This document shows positions 37,329 to 46,860 of a DNA stretch of 64,000 nt, in pieces. Position numbers and translations under genes: made by a program. Source of the stretch: Micromonospora cabrerizensis. Its GTDB lineage: Bacteria; Actinomycetota; Actinomycetes; Mycobacteriales; Micromonosporaceae. A model generated the notes under the pieces. It was given only the letters and a program-made list of their open reading frames with translations. It was not told the origin of the DNA and ran no database searches. Every line of letters begins with the position of its first letter. The first letter of the stretch is position 1. The stretch covers positions 124,001 through 188,000 of the forward strand of contig NZ_JAKKFI010000053.1 in assembly GCF_022230955.1 (NCBI RefSeq), in the 5' to 3' direction.

Positions 37329-39228
37329 CCGACTTTGCCAGGTTGCGGGGCTGGTCCACGTCGTGACCACGGGCGGCGGCGATCTCGGCGGCGAGCACCT
37401 GCAGCGGCACCGTGGTGACCAGCGGGGCCAACAGCGTCGGCGTACGCGGCACGTAGATGAGGTGGTCGGCGTACCGGACGACGGCCTCGTCGCCCTCCTC
37501 CGCGATCACGATGGTCCGCGCACCGCGCGCCCGGACCTCCTGGATGTTGGAGACGACCTTGTCGTGCAGCATTCCCCGGCCGACCGGCGAGGGCACCACG
37601 CAGATCACCGGGGTGCCCTTGTCGATCAGGGCGATCGGGCCGTGCTTCAGCTCACCGGCGGCGAAGCCCTCGGCGTGCATGTACGCCAGTTCCTTGAGCT
37701 TCAGCGCGCCCTCCAGGGCCACCGGGTAGCCGACGTGGCGGCCGATGAACAGCACCGTCGGCTCGGACTTCAGCTCGCGGGCCAGCTCACGGACGGGCTC
37801 GATCCGGTCGAGCAGCTCGCGCAGCTTGCTGGGGATCTCCTGCAACTGCGCGACCACCGCGCCCACCTCGTCGGCGAACTTGATGCCGCGCACCTGGGCC
37901 AGGTGCAGCCCGATCAGGTAGCAGGCGACGACCTGGGTGAGGAACGCCTTGGTGGAGGCGACGGCGATCTCGGGCCCGCCGTGGGTGTAGAGCACGGCGT
38001 CCGACTCACGGGGGATGGTCGAGCCGTTGGTGTTGCAGATAGCCAGCACCCGGGCCTTCTGCTCCTTGGCGTGGCGCAGCGCCATCAGGGTGTCCATCGT
38101 CTCGCCGGACTGCGAGATCACCACGATCAGCGTGGACCGGTCGAGGACCGGGTCGCGGTAGCGGAACTCGCTGGCCAGCTCCACCTCGCAGGGGATCCGG
38201 GTCCAGTGCTCGATGGCGTACTTGGCGACCATGCCGGCGTGGTACGCCGTGCCGCAGGCCACGATGAAGATCTTGTCGACGTCGCGCAGGTCCTGGTCGC
38301 TGAGGCGGACCTCGTCGAGGGCGATCTCGCCGGTCTCGGTGAGCCGGCCGAGCAGCGTGTCGGCGATGGCCTGCGGCTGCTCCTCGATCTCCTTGAGCAT
38401 GAACCAGTCGTAGCCGCCCTTCTCCGCGGCGGAGGAGTCCCAGTCGATGTGGAAGTCCTTGCCGGCGGCGGGCTGGCCGTCGAAGTCGGTGATCTCGATG
38501 CTGTCACCGGTGATGAGGACGATCTGGTCCTGGCCCAGCTCGACCGCTTCCCGGGTGTGCTCGATGAACGCGGCCACGTCGCTGGCCAGGTAGTTCTCAC
38601 CGTCGCCGCGGCCGACCACCAGCGGCGAGTTACGCCGGGCGCCGACGACCGCACCGGGCACGCCGGCATCCACCGCGAGCAGCGTGAACGCGCCCTCCAG
38701 CCGCTGGCAGACCACCCTCATGCCGGCGGCCAGCAGTTGCGGGCTGTCCGGCTGGCCGGCGGCTCGCAGGTCGGCCAGCGCGGCGGCCAGCAGGTGTGCG
38801 GCGCACTCGGTGTCGGTGTCGCTGGTGAACTGGACGCCCTCGGCCTCCAGCTCGCCGCGAAGCTTGGCGAAGTTCTCGATGATGCCGTTGTGGATCACCG
38901 CGACCCGGCCGTCGGGGGCGACGTGCGGGTGGGCGTTGCGGTCGGTCGGGCCGCCGTGGGTGGCCCACCGGGTGTGCCCGATGCCGGTGGTGCCGTCACC
39001 GATGCCGATCGGGCTGGCCGCGCAGGAGGTCGGGTCCTCGGCGGCCCGCTCGGACAGCACCTTCTCGAGGTTGGCCAGCTTGCCGGCCTTCTTCTCCGTC
39101 AGCAGCCGGTCGTCGCACACGATCGCGACGCCCGCCGAGTCGTAGCCGCGGTATTCCAGCCGCCGCAGCCCGTCGAGCACGATGCCGAGTGCGGGGCGCG
39201 CGCCCGCGTATCCCACGATTCCACACAT
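37315..39228 (-). CDS. glmS: Glutamine-fructose-6-phosphate aminotransferase GlmS
   Basis: A 637-residue enzyme making glucosamine-6-phosphate, the first step to UDP-GlcNAc. ATG 39228 exposes the catalytic Cys2 (MCGIVGYAG). Glutaminase domain about 1-240 (GHTRWATHG, HNGIIENF), two SIS domains with FIVACGTAYHAG, SQSGETMDT and the C-terminal NLAKSVTVE. No glmS-ribozyme-like leader is present. It converges on the DUF1023 gene. Confidence 0.98.
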   Translation of the reverse strand: MCGIVGYAGARPALGIVLDGLRRLEYRGYDSAGVAIVCDDRLLTEKKAGKLANLEKVLSERAAEDPTSCAASPIGIGDGTTGIGHTRWATHGGPTDRNAHPHVAPDGRVAVIHNGIIENFAKLRGELEAEGVQFTSDTDTECAAHLLAAALADLRAAGQPDSPQLLAAGMRVVCQRLEGAFTLLAVDAGVPGAVVGARRNSPLVVGRGDGENYLASDVAAFIEHTREAVELGQDQIVLITGDSIEITDFDGQPAAGKDFHIDWDSSAAEKGGYDWFMLKEIEEQPQAIADTLLGRLTETGEIALDEVRLSDQDLRDVDKIFIVACGTAYHAGMVAKYAIEHWTRIPCEVELASEFRYRDPVLDRSTLIVVISQSGETMDTLMALRHAKEQKARVLAICNTNGSTIPRESDAVLYTHGGPEIAVASTKAFLTQVVACYLIGLHLAQVRGIKFADEVGAVVAQLQEIPSKLRELLDRIEPVRELARELKSEPTVLFIGRHVGYPVALEGALKLKELAYMHAEGFAAGELKHGPIALIDKGTPVICVVPSPVGRGMLHDKVVSNIQEVRARGARTIVIAEEGDEAVVRYADHLIYVPRTPTLLAPLVTTVPLQVLAAEIAAARGHDVDQPRNLAKSVTVE

Positions 39229-39465
39229 GGCCCGCAGCCTAACCCAGTTTCACTCATCATGGGTGCTCGAAAGTCGGGTTATCAATCACGGAATCTGAGC
39301 GATCGAGGTTTGGCGGGTCGCAACGGGACGAGCGTCACAGCCCCGCTCACGGCCGCCCGGGGAGACGGGGTTGCGGCGCGCCGTCGGGTACGACAGTCTC
39401 TCGGCGGGTTCGGCGCGCCCGCCCTCGGCCCGTTCGTCCCATACCCACTCCCGCCCGGAGCAGCC
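39229..39465. promoter_or_regulatory. Divergent promoter region glmS / MmpS-like gene
   Basis: 237 bp with a moderately AT-rich patch (CGGGTTATCAATCACGGAAT, about 39273-39292). No clear promoter pair, repeat or ribozyme fold is seen. Confidence 0.3.
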
Positions 39466-40527
39466 ATGTCCGACGCGCCCCCGCCCGATCCGTCCCCCTC
39501 CTCACCATCGGACCCGGCACCCGGCGGCACGTCGGGGTCGCCACCCGAGCCGTCCTCTCCGCTGCCGTCGGATCCGACGGCACCGTCCTTCCCCGCCGGG
39601 CCCTCGGCCCCCGACCCACTGGCCCCGGGCCAGCCCTGGGCACCGCCGGCACCGTGGGCACCAGCCCCGTGGACTCCGGCCGCACCGTGGACCCCGTCGC
39701 CGCCCCCGAGCCAGTGGACACCTCAACCGCCGTCGACCCAGTGGACGCCCGGCCCACCGGCGTCGCCGCCCGACGCATCGGACCCGACGACCGCCGGACC
39801 GCCGCCGGCAGCCGGATGGCCGACGCCCGCCGGCGAGCCACCGCCCGCGCACTGGCCGCCGTCAGCCGGATGGCCGACGCCCGCCGGCGAGCCACCGCCC
39901 GCGCACTGGCCACCGTCAGCCGGATGGCCGCCGTACGGCTATCCGCCGCCGTACACCTACCCCGGTCACCCGCAGGCCAGCGGCAGCCCGACCACGAACA
40001 GCGGCCGGATCGTCGGCATCGTCGTCGCGGCCTTCGTGGCGCTGGTCCTGATCATCTGCGGCTGCCTCTGCGTGGGCGGCGCCCTGCTCGACACGACCGC
40101 CCCGGACCCGGTCGCCGAGGACCCGTGGGTCATTCCCGACGACGACGGGACGTCCACCGCCGGGCCGCTCATCCCCGAGCGACCCACCGCCCGGCCGACC
40201 ACCGTGGCGCCCACCCCGAGCAAACAGCCGATCACCCGACCGACGTCGGGGCCGGCCCCGGTGACGGTGGTCTACGAGGTCAGCGGGTCGGGCGTTGCCG
40301 ACATCGCGTACTACGACGCCGAGAGCGACCTCATCCACGTCGACGGCGTGCAACTTCCCTGGCGCACCACCATCCGAACCAACGGCCAGAGCCGGGTGAT
40401 GGTGGAGGCCGACTGGGTCGACGACGTCCAGAAGCCAATGGACTGCACCGTCACGGTCACCGGTGCCGGCGAGCCGGTCGTCAGGAAGACCCAGGGATAC
40501 TGGGGGACCAGGTGCACGCCCGAGTGA
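39466..40527 (+). CDS. Proline-rich membrane protein with MmpS-like C-terminal domain
   Basis: 353 residues; ATG 39466 follows CCGGAG. Residues 1-180 are extremely rich in Pro/Trp/Ala/Ser, with a repeated unit GWPTPAGEPPPAHWPPSA. One transmembrane helix follows (about 184-208, GIVVAAFVALVLIICGCLCVGG), then a Thr/Pro linker and a C-terminal domain (about 262-353, VTVVYEVSGSGVADIAYYD, LPWRTT, DCTVTVTGAGEPV, TRCTPE) typical of MmpS-family transport accessory proteins. No MmpL partner is adjacent. The N-terminus should be cytosolic and disordered. Confidence 0.82.
   Translation: MSDAPPPDPSPSSPSDPAPGGTSGSPPEPSSPLPSDPTAPSFPAGPSAPDPLAPGQPWAPPAPWAPAPWTPAAPWTPSPPPSQWTPQPPSTQWTPGPPASPPDASDPTTAGPPPAAGWPTPAGEPPPAHWPPSAGWPTPAGEPPPAHWPPSAGWPPYGYPPPYTYPGHPQASGSPTTNSGRIVGIVVAAFVALVLIICGCLCVGGALLDTTAPDPVAEDPWVIPDDDGTSTAGPLIPERPTARPTTVAPTPSKQPITRPTSGPAPVTVVYEVSGSGVADIAYYDAESDLIHVDGVQLPWRTTIRTNGQSRVMVEADWVDDVQKPMDCTVTVTGAGEPVVRKTQGYWGTRCTPE
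39814..39925 (+). repeat. 54-bp in-frame tandem repeat in the proline-rich gene
   Basis: GGATGGCCGACGCCCGCCGG begins copies at 39814 and 39868, with a partial third at 39922. The two full copies differ at one base. The repeat encodes the 18-residue unit of the proline-rich domain, so copy number can change without a frameshift. Confidence 0.9.
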
Positions 40528-40567
40528 GGCTGGGGTTTCCGTCCCGGGTGGTCGTAGGCTGGCGCAG

Positions 40568-41764
40568 GTGACGACGAGCACCGATGTCGACCCGCTGGTG
40601 GCCCGGATGCGGCCGTTCGGCACGACGATCTTCGCCGAGATGTCCGCCCTCGCCGTGCGTACCGGCGCGGTCAACCTCGGGCAGGGCTTCCCGGACACCG
40701 ACGGTCCGCCGGAGATGCTGGCCGCCGCCGCCGAGGCGCTGCGCGGTGGGCAGAACCAGTACCCGCCCGGCCCGGGAATTCCCGCCCTGCGCGCGGCGGT
40801 GGCGGCCCACCAGCAGCGGTTCCACAACCTGTCGTACGACCCGGACGGCGAGATCGTGATCACCGCGGGCGCGACCGAGGCGGTCGCGGCCAGCATCCTC
40901 GCCCTCTGCGAACCGGGTGACGAGGTGGTGTGCTTCGAGCCGTACTACGACTCGTACGCCGCCTCGGTCGCCCTGGCCGGTGCGGTCCGGCGACCGGTGA
41001 CCCTGCGGCCCGCGGCCGACGGCCGGTACGCCTTCGACCCGGCGGCGCTGCGCGCGGCGTTCGGCCCGCGCACCCGACTGGTGCTGCTCAACTCACCGCA
41101 CAACCCGACCGGCAAGGTCTTCACCCCGGCCGAGCTGGCGCTGGTCGCCGAGTTGTGCCAGGAGCACGGCGCGTACGCGGTCACCGACGAGGTGTACGAG
41201 CACCTGGTCTTCACCGACGCGTCGGGCCCGCACGTGTCACTGGCCAGCCTGCCCGGGATGCGGGAGCGGACGCTGCGTATCTCCTCGGCCGGCAAGACGT
41301 TCTCCTGCACGGGTTGGAAGGTCGGCTGGGCGAGTGGCCCGGCGGCGCTGGTCTCGGCAATGCTGCGGGTGAAGCAGTTCCTCACCTACGTCAACGCGGC
41401 GCCGCTGCAACCCGCCGTCGCCGTGGCGCTGGCTCTGCCCGACGACTACTACACCGGCTTCCGTGATGGGCTCCAGCAGCGGCGTGACCAGCTCGTCGGT
41501 GGACTCACCGACGCCGGCTTCGAGGTGCTCGACTCGGAGGGGACGTACTTCGTCACCGCCGACATCACCGCCCTCGGTGGTCGGGACGGGGTGGAGTTCT
41601 GCCGCTCGCTGCCGGAGCGCTGCGGCGTGGTGGCGGTGCCGACGCAGGTCTTCTACGACGATGTCGAGGCGGGCCGGCGGCTGGTCCGGTTCGCGTTCTG
41701 CAAGCGCCCCGAGGTGCTGACCGAGGCGGTCAGCCGGCTGCGCGGGTTGGCCACGACGACCTGA
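40568..41764 (+). CDS. PLP-dependent class I/II aminotransferase
   Basis: 398 residues; GTG 40568 starts the conserved N-terminus. Fold type I with NLGQGFPDTDGPPEM, LLNSPHNPTGKVF, a DEVYEHL aspartate and the PLP lysine in SSAGKTFSCTGWKVGW. It resembles N-succinyldiaminopimelate aminotransferase (DapC) and kynurenine/methionine aminotransferases; specificity cannot be told apart here. It converges on the WD40 gene over a 28-bp gap. Confidence 0.88.
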   Translation: MTTSTDVDPLVARMRPFGTTIFAEMSALAVRTGAVNLGQGFPDTDGPPEMLAAAAEALRGGQNQYPPGPGIPALRAAVAAHQQRFHNLSYDPDGEIVITAGATEAVAASILALCEPGDEVVCFEPYYDSYAASVALAGAVRRPVTLRPAADGRYAFDPAALRAAFGPRTRLVLLNSPHNPTGKVFTPAELALVAELCQEHGAYAVTDEVYEHLVFTDASGPHVSLASLPGMRERTLRISSAGKTFSCTGWKVGWASGPAALVSAMLRVKQFLTYVNAAPLQPAVAVALALPDDYYTGFRDGLQQRRDQLVGGLTDAGFEVLDSEGTYFVTADITALGGRDGVEFCRSLPERCGVVAVPTQVFYDDVEAGRRLVRFAFCKRPEVLTEAVSRLRGLATTT

Positions 41765-41792
41765 GCCACCTGTCCGGCGAGTACGGCGGGCA

Positions 41793-43328
41793 TCAGCCCA
41801 GCAACCTGGTCAGCACCTCCCACAATCCACCGAGCGCGAGCAGTGCGACGGCCACCGAGGACAGCGCGCATCCGCCGCCGCGACGGAGCCGCGTTTCGAG
41901 GGCCGGTTCACCAGCGGAGATCGAACGTTTTTTCCGCCTGCCGGTGAGAGCGGTTGGGCCGGTCACCGCGGGCTGTGGGTCGCCAGGGCGGTTCTGCGGA
42001 CCGCTACGGACCACCAGATCCCCTCGATGGTCGGTCAGCGCGGTGCCCAACCCGTCCAGGCAGACGGCATGCACCCGTTGCCAGTCCAGGTCGGTGAGGA
42101 CAGCGTCGCCGCGGCGCCCCGCCAGCAGAACTCCCTCGACCATCGTCGCTGGGCGGCCGAATCCGTCCCGGAAGGGGTGCGCTCCGGCCGGCCCGTCGTT
42201 GTGGCTGCCGGTCACCATGAGCTGCCCGTCGGGCGAGCAACGTGCCACGTCGATCCAGCCGGCGTCCCCGGCGAGGATCGCGGTCGCATCTGGATGGGCG
42301 GCGTCCCAGCGGACGATCCGCCCGTGCTCGCCGGTGACCACCAGCCGGCTGGCCTGCTGACCGCCGGGCACCGCCACACAGGCCCGCAGTGGCCCCACCT
42401 CGCGCAACAGCACCTCCTGCCGGGGAGACCAACGCCGGAGTGTGCCATCCCAGCCCACCGAGGCGATCCAGCCCTCTGCGGGCCAGGCGAGACCGGTGAC
42501 CCAGTCCTGGTGCCCGGTGAGGGTGTCGCGCTCGACCCCGGTCGCAAGGTCCCACACCCGAACGGTCCGGTCGCGGCTCGCGGTCGCCAGCAGGAGTCCG
42601 TTCGGCGCCAGCGCACAGGCCGTGATCCGGTCCCGGTGGCCGCGCAGCACGCCGACCTGTTCCCCCCGACGCAGTTGGATCGCCCGGACGGTGTGGTCAG
42701 CGGCCGCGACGAGCAGCACCCGGCCGGTCCGGTTGATCTCCATCGGCCCGACGAGCACCACCTCCAGCCTGGCGACGACGGTGCGGGCGCCGGAGGTCAC
42801 GTCGTAGGCCGCGATCGTCCCGTCGGCGGTGGCGGTGACCACCGTGCGGCCGTCACGGGTGAATCGGCAGCCCACCACCCAGGAGTCGTGCCCATCCAGG
42901 GTCGCGACGGTCTGCGCCGAACGGACGTCCCAAACACGGACCGTGTGGTCCCAGCTTGCCGTGGCGACCAAACGTCCGTCCGGCGAGAAGGCCACGTCGG
43001 TGATCCGGGCGACGTGGCCGGTGAGCCCAGCGATCCGCCGACGCTCGGCGAGGTCCCACACATGTGCCGCGCCGTCACTGCCTGCCCGCACCCGTCGGAA
43101 CACAAGGGTCAGGTGCCCGTACTGGCGGGTTTCCAACTCCCGGGTCTCGACCAGACCGTCGACGATCCCGTCGTCGGTACGGACCAGGGCTTGGAGCAGC
43201 CTCCCGTGGTCCGAGCCGAGATCCAGATCAGGAAGGACGATCGGACGGTTGCCGCCTCGACCTGCGGGGCTGACCAGGAAGGGCCACATCGACCCTTCCG
43301 GACGACTGGGACCGGTCGTCGCAGCCAT
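41793..43328 (-). CDS. WD40-repeat protein with C-terminal membrane anchor
   Basis: 511 residues; ATG 43328 has GGGGGAG upstream and lies two bases after the GTPase stop, so translation is coupled. At least seven WD40-like blades: clear ones are HVARITDVAFSPDGRLVATAS, SWDHTVRVWD, GHDSWVVGCRF, GHRDRITACALAPNG, SRDRTVRVWD and GHQDWVTGLAW. It ends with a basic stretch (GRRKKRS) and a single transmembrane helix (about 486-506, ALSSVAVALLALGGLWEVLTR). With the helix at the end, the propeller should face the cytosol. It is the third gene of the GTPase operon and probably a scaffold or sensor. Confidence 0.85.
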   Translation of the reverse strand: MAATTGPSRPEGSMWPFLVSPAGRGGNRPIVLPDLDLGSDHGRLLQALVRTDDGIVDGLVETRELETRQYGHLTLVFRRVRAGSDGAAHVWDLAERRRIAGLTGHVARITDVAFSPDGRLVATASWDHTVRVWDVRSAQTVATLDGHDSWVVGCRFTRDGRTVVTATADGTIAAYDVTSGARTVVARLEVVLVGPMEINRTGRVLLVAAADHTVRAIQLRRGEQVGVLRGHRDRITACALAPNGLLLATASRDRTVRVWDLATGVERDTLTGHQDWVTGLAWPAEGWIASVGWDGTLRRWSPRQEVLLREVGPLRACVAVPGGQQASRLVVTGEHGRIVRWDAAHPDATAILAGDAGWIDVARCSPDGQLMVTGSHNDGPAGAHPFRDGFGRPATMVEGVLLAGRRGDAVLTDLDWQRVHAVCLDGLGTALTDHRGDLVVRSGPQNRPGDPQPAVTGPTALTGRRKKRSISAGEPALETRLRRGGGCALSSVAVALLALGGLWEVLTRLLG

Positions 43329-43330
43329 CG

Positions 43331-46252
43331 TCACTCCCCCACCGTCGTGTTGCGCAGACCGCGACCGGGGAACTCCCGATCGAAGCGAGCCAGCCTGCGC
43401 GTGAAGCACTCCAGCACGCGCAGCTTGGCCCGCAGCGACCAGTCGGCCCGTCGGCGCAGCTCCTGAGCGTTGCCGACGAGCTCGGTGTCACGGGCGATGT
43501 CGCGGCGGAGGGTAACCAGGCGTTCCTCCAACACCCCGGAGGCAACCCAGCCCGCGTTGGGGTCGGTGGCCGCCTGATGCTGCCAGCCAACCGAGCCGAC
43601 ACCCAGGTTGAGCTGAAGCGTGAGCCCCCGGAGGAGCCCCGCCGTTCTGGTCAGCAGGGTCGTGACGCGATAGCGGATCCGCCGACGGCGGGCGGTGCGG
43701 ATACGGCTCCGGAGCGCCGCGTGTCCCATCCCGTCCAACACCTGCAGGAGCCGGTCCGGCAGCAGGCCCGCGAACGGCACATCCACGTTGATGGGGGTGC
43801 CGGGTCGGACCTTCTCCATCAGCGGGTATCCGGGACCGCGCCGCTCCTGCACAGCGCCGGCACCGACGACGGAGACCGGAATCACGCGCAGGCCGGGACC
43901 ACCGCCACCCCCACCGGCCAACGAGGGTCGACGAGCCGCCAAACGGCGCATCGCCGGGTAGCGCTCCAAGGCGAGCACCAGCCGCTCCCGGGTCCATGGT
44001 CGCCCGGCCGAGTCGGGTTCACCCTCAAGGCAGTCCCACTTGGTCACCACCACCTGGACCGGACCGCTCGCCCCCTCGATCCACCGTACGCAGTTGTTGA
44101 GCAGATGGCCGAAGTCGAGGCGATCCCGGGCATCGCCCTCGCACTCACGCAGTCGGACACCGTCCACCATCAGCAGTACGGCATCCGCCGACTCGACCCG
44201 TCGCGCCAGCTCGACCCGGGTGGCCCGATCGACCTCCGCGCCGCGTTCGATCAACTCGCCGGCGTAGTCGAAGTAGCGGAGGCGCAGAACGGGGATCTCC
44301 TCATGGTCCACCCGGACCAGGCAGTTGAAGCCGTACTCCTGAACCGCCGCGGTGTTGGTGCGTTCCGGCCATTCGACGCCGGGAGCCTTCACCGCGTGCG
44401 CGTGACGGGAGAGGGTGTCACGTTGCTCGGCGTCCGGACAGATGACCCGGTAACCGCGTCCCGGCCACTCCTCGTCGTCCTCCAACTCGGCAAACATGAC
44501 CGCCATCAACGCCGTCTTGCCCACTCCCACCCCGCCGAGGGTGACCACGTTCATCCGTGGCACGGAACGGAACGCCCGTCGGAGCCGATCACCGTCACCG
44601 CTCACAGCCTGGTCGTTCCCGGTCAACCCGCCGGAGGCGTCGGATCCCTCGTCCTCGGCCGGCTCGGGCGGGTCGAACTGGGGAATTTCCTCCTCGGCGA
44701 TGTACGAGTAGGTCGACTCCGACATCGGGAATCCTCGGTCTGCCGGACCAATGGCGCCGGTCGGGTGGGGCAGTTCCGAGGCAGCTCGGGCCCAGTGCCG
44801 TTCAAGCTCGTCGACGATGGTGTCGTACTCGGCGGCCCGGCCGGCCGCTGACCTGGCCCGCTCGACGTCGAGGTCTTCCTTCTGGTCGTCGGCCCAGCGA
44901 TGCGCACGCGCCGTCTCCTCCAGCGCCAACGCCGAGTACCGCATCTCGCCGAGGTTGAGGCTCCGTTGCGCCAACCGGTCGTAGGTGGTTGGACCAGAGT
45001 TGAACTTCACCAGCGCGGGGGCCAGGTCGACGAGGATGAACAGCGCCCGTACGGCCCAGATCCCCAAGGCCAGTGCCGCGTGCTCGGCGGCCAGCCTGTG
45101 CAGCGCCTCAATACGCTCCAACAGGCCGGGTTCCTCGAAACCGGCCCGCCGCGCATCTGCCTGAACGTCGATGTAGGTCTGCCGTGCCGCGACCGAGATC
45201 ACGCTCTCCTCGCGGATCCTCTCGGTCAGGTTCTGAAGTTGGCCGGTAAGGTCCGCGGCGCTCGATGTCAGGGGGTCGAGCCGGTTGAGGCGGGCGTACT
45301 CCGCTGCGTCCTGGGTCAGGCGCTTGCACACCGGACCGTCGCCGTACTGACCGGTCTGCCCAATGCCCGGCTTGCCCAGGCACTCGTCCTGAGACTTCTT
45401 GACCAGGGCGTCGTGGTGCTCCCGAAGCGGGGTGAGGGCCTTCTGCAGGTCGACGAGTTGTTGCTGCTTTGACGCGTACTCGTTCTGCAGTGCCCTGATC
45501 GCCGTGGGCGGGGGTATGACGTACTTCCCGCAGGTGTCGTCGGCCGCAGCGGGCGCCGGGTCCTGGGGGGCAGCGTCAACGGGAGCCGTGGTGACTGGCG
45601 TCCCACCCGCAGCGCCGACGTCGGTCACCGAGTCCAGCGGGTTGCACCCTTCCCAGGTCGCCCGTAACTTGCGGACCTCGTCCTCGCGGAGTTCCTTCAC
45701 CTTCTCGGACACCGCGCTCTGGAACACCACGAGAACCAGGGGTTCGGCGACGACGATCCCGAAGATCAGAGCCATGCCCAACCGGATCAGGACTGTCCCC
45801 AGTCTCCGGATTCCGCTGCTGGACAGCGGCGTGGTGACCAGCCAACGGTCGAAGTTGAGGATCAGCAGGAACCACAGACCGGCCGCCGGAAGCACCGCCA
45901 GCGGACCGACGGCGGGAAAGGCGATGACCAGTGCCACCGACATCGAGCCGAACGCCATCAGCGCGGTGAAGAGGACAGCACCGCCCATTCCCGTGTAGCG
46001 GGCCCGTTCCTGCGGCACCCAGGCCAGTAGCGCCTCGTCGGTTCCGCAGAACCCGCGCAGGAACCGACCGGCGTTCCACCACTTCGGCAGCGCGGCGGGG
46101 GCTGGCCGACCGGCAATGGCGGCGAGAGCAGCCGCATCGTCGGACTCGGGTGCGCCATCGCGGTCGGCGGGTGGCGCAGCGTCGGGGTCGCCGTTGCCCG
46201 GGGCTGCCGTCGAGCCACCGGCGGTGTTGCCGGTTCGGTTGTCTGCGATCAT
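43331..46252 (-). CDS. DUF4407 membrane domain fused to P-loop GTPase
   Basis: 973 residues; ATG 46252 follows GAGG. An Ala/Asp-rich start (1-55) is followed by a DUF4407 domain with transmembrane segments near 90-112, 115-135, 150-178 and 392-412; its hallmarks NFDRWLVT (133-140) and AEPLVLVVF (169-177) are clear. A long external or coiled-coil stretch (about 180-390) has cysteines at 203, 241, 291 and 309. The cytosolic half has a GTPase domain: Walker A GGVGVGKT (573-580), DxxG as DYAG (662-665), and TKWD (737-740) as the guanine motif. The C-terminal 200 residues are basic and helical. Lies between an upstream small gene and a WD40 gene. Function unknown; a signalling or conflict GTPase is inferred. 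Confidence 0.85.
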   Translation of the reverse strand: MIADNRTGNTAGGSTAAPGNGDPDAAPPADRDGAPESDDAAALAAIAGRPAPAALPKWWNAGRFLRGFCGTDEALLAWVPQERARYTGMGGAVLFTALMAFGSMSVALVIAFPAVGPLAVLPAAGLWFLLILNFDRWLVTTPLSSSGIRRLGTVLIRLGMALIFGIVVAEPLVLVVFQSAVSEKVKELREDEVRKLRATWEGCNPLDSVTDVGAAGGTPVTTAPVDAAPQDPAPAAADDTCGKYVIPPPTAIRALQNEYASKQQQLVDLQKALTPLREHHDALVKKSQDECLGKPGIGQTGQYGDGPVCKRLTQDAAEYARLNRLDPLTSSAADLTGQLQNLTERIREESVISVAARQTYIDVQADARRAGFEEPGLLERIEALHRLAAEHAALALGIWAVRALFILVDLAPALVKFNSGPTTYDRLAQRSLNLGEMRYSALALEETARAHRWADDQKEDLDVERARSAAGRAAEYDTIVDELERHWARAASELPHPTGAIGPADRGFPMSESTYSYIAEEEIPQFDPPEPAEDEGSDASGGLTGNDQAVSGDGDRLRRAFRSVPRMNVVTLGGVGVGKTALMAVMFAELEDDEEWPGRGYRVICPDAEQRDTLSRHAHAVKAPGVEWPERTNTAAVQEYGFNCLVRVDHEEIPVLRLRYFDYAGELIERGAEVDRATRVELARRVESADAVLLMVDGVRLRECEGDARDRLDFGHLLNNCVRWIEGASGPVQVVVTKWDCLEGEPDSAGRPWTRERLVLALERYPAMRRLAARRPSLAGGGGGGPGLRVIPVSVVGAGAVQERRGPGYPLMEKVRPGTPINVDVPFAGLLPDRLLQVLDGMGHAALRSRIRTARRRRIRYRVTTLLTRTAGLLRGLTLQLNLGVGSVGWQHQAATDPNAGWVASGVLEERLVTLRRDIARDTELVGNAQELRRRADWSLRAKLRVLECFTRRLARFDREFPGRGLRNTTVGE

Positions 46253-46290
46253 CGTCCGTCCTCTGAAGCGAGGGGCGTGGGGTCGAGGTC

Positions 46291-46860
46291 CTACGCGATC
46301 GTGACGTGCACGGACACCAGCCGGATCTGCATGCCGGGGACGTCCGGGGGGTGGGCGTGGCACTGGGCCAACAACCGCTGGTGGATGCGGAAGTACGCCT
46401 CGTCGAGGTGCTCCAGGCTGGTGTCGGTCACCAACCAGCGCAACCGCTGGCTCTGGTTGATGAAGGCGTCGAGCTCTGGAAAGAGGCTGGTGACCCGGAG
46501 CCGGGCGACCGTGGCGGCATCGACGACCCGGGCCCGGAAGCCGACCCGGAGGAGGCACCGGTTCGCGCCGACCGGTGGTCTGAGCAGCACCTCCACGACG
46601 AGCGTGCGGGGTCGCAGATCGACCACGGCGACGCTGCCGGCCTGAAGGAGGACAGCGGCGTCGGACGCGGCGCCAGGCTCTTCGACGATGTGCCGTCCGG
46701 CCACCTCGAAGACACGGACGGTGCCGGGGCGTCGGGTTGGAAGATCGGCCTCGTCGCGACGCCGCAGCCCATGCCACGAGCGGCCGGCCCGGCGGAGATT
46801 GCGCTCCACGAGCACGGGGAAAGCCGGCTTTCCTCCCGCCTCCCCACCGGTAGCGATCAC
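46291..46860 (-). CDS. Possible SPFH/band-7-like protein, first gene of the GTPase operon
   Basis: About 189 residues from GTG 46860; TTG 46905 or a later GTG near residue 16 are alternatives, as no start has a convincing ribosome site. No signal peptide or transmembrane helix. A central beta-rich part (GSVAVVDLRPRTLVVEVLL... CLLRVGFRARVVDAATVARL) is followed by helices (FPELDAFINQSQRLRWLV... LDEAYFRIHQRLLAQ) and a final strand MQIRLVSVHVTIA. This strand-helix-strand order recalls SPFH/band-7 domains, but similarity by eye is weak. It lies 38 bp before the DUF4407-GTPase gene. Confidence 0.6.
   Translation of the reverse strand: MIATGGEAGGKPAFPVLVERNLRRAGRSWHGLRRRDEADLPTRRPGTVRVFEVAGRHIVEEPGAASDAAVLLQAGSVAVVDLRPRTLVVEVLLRPPVGANRCLLRVGFRARVVDAATVARLRVTSLFPELDAFINQSQRLRWLVTDTSLEHLDEAYFRIHQRLLAQCHAHPPDVPGMQIRLVSVHVTIA

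Noticed and set aside
39229..39300. glmS ribozyme
   Set aside because: No fitting fold or sequence before glmS; known ribozymes are mainly in Firmicutes.
37102..39465. Very long plus-strand open frame covering glmS
   Set aside because: Only its last part (39466-40527) is a real gene with its own ribosome site; the rest is antisense to glmS.
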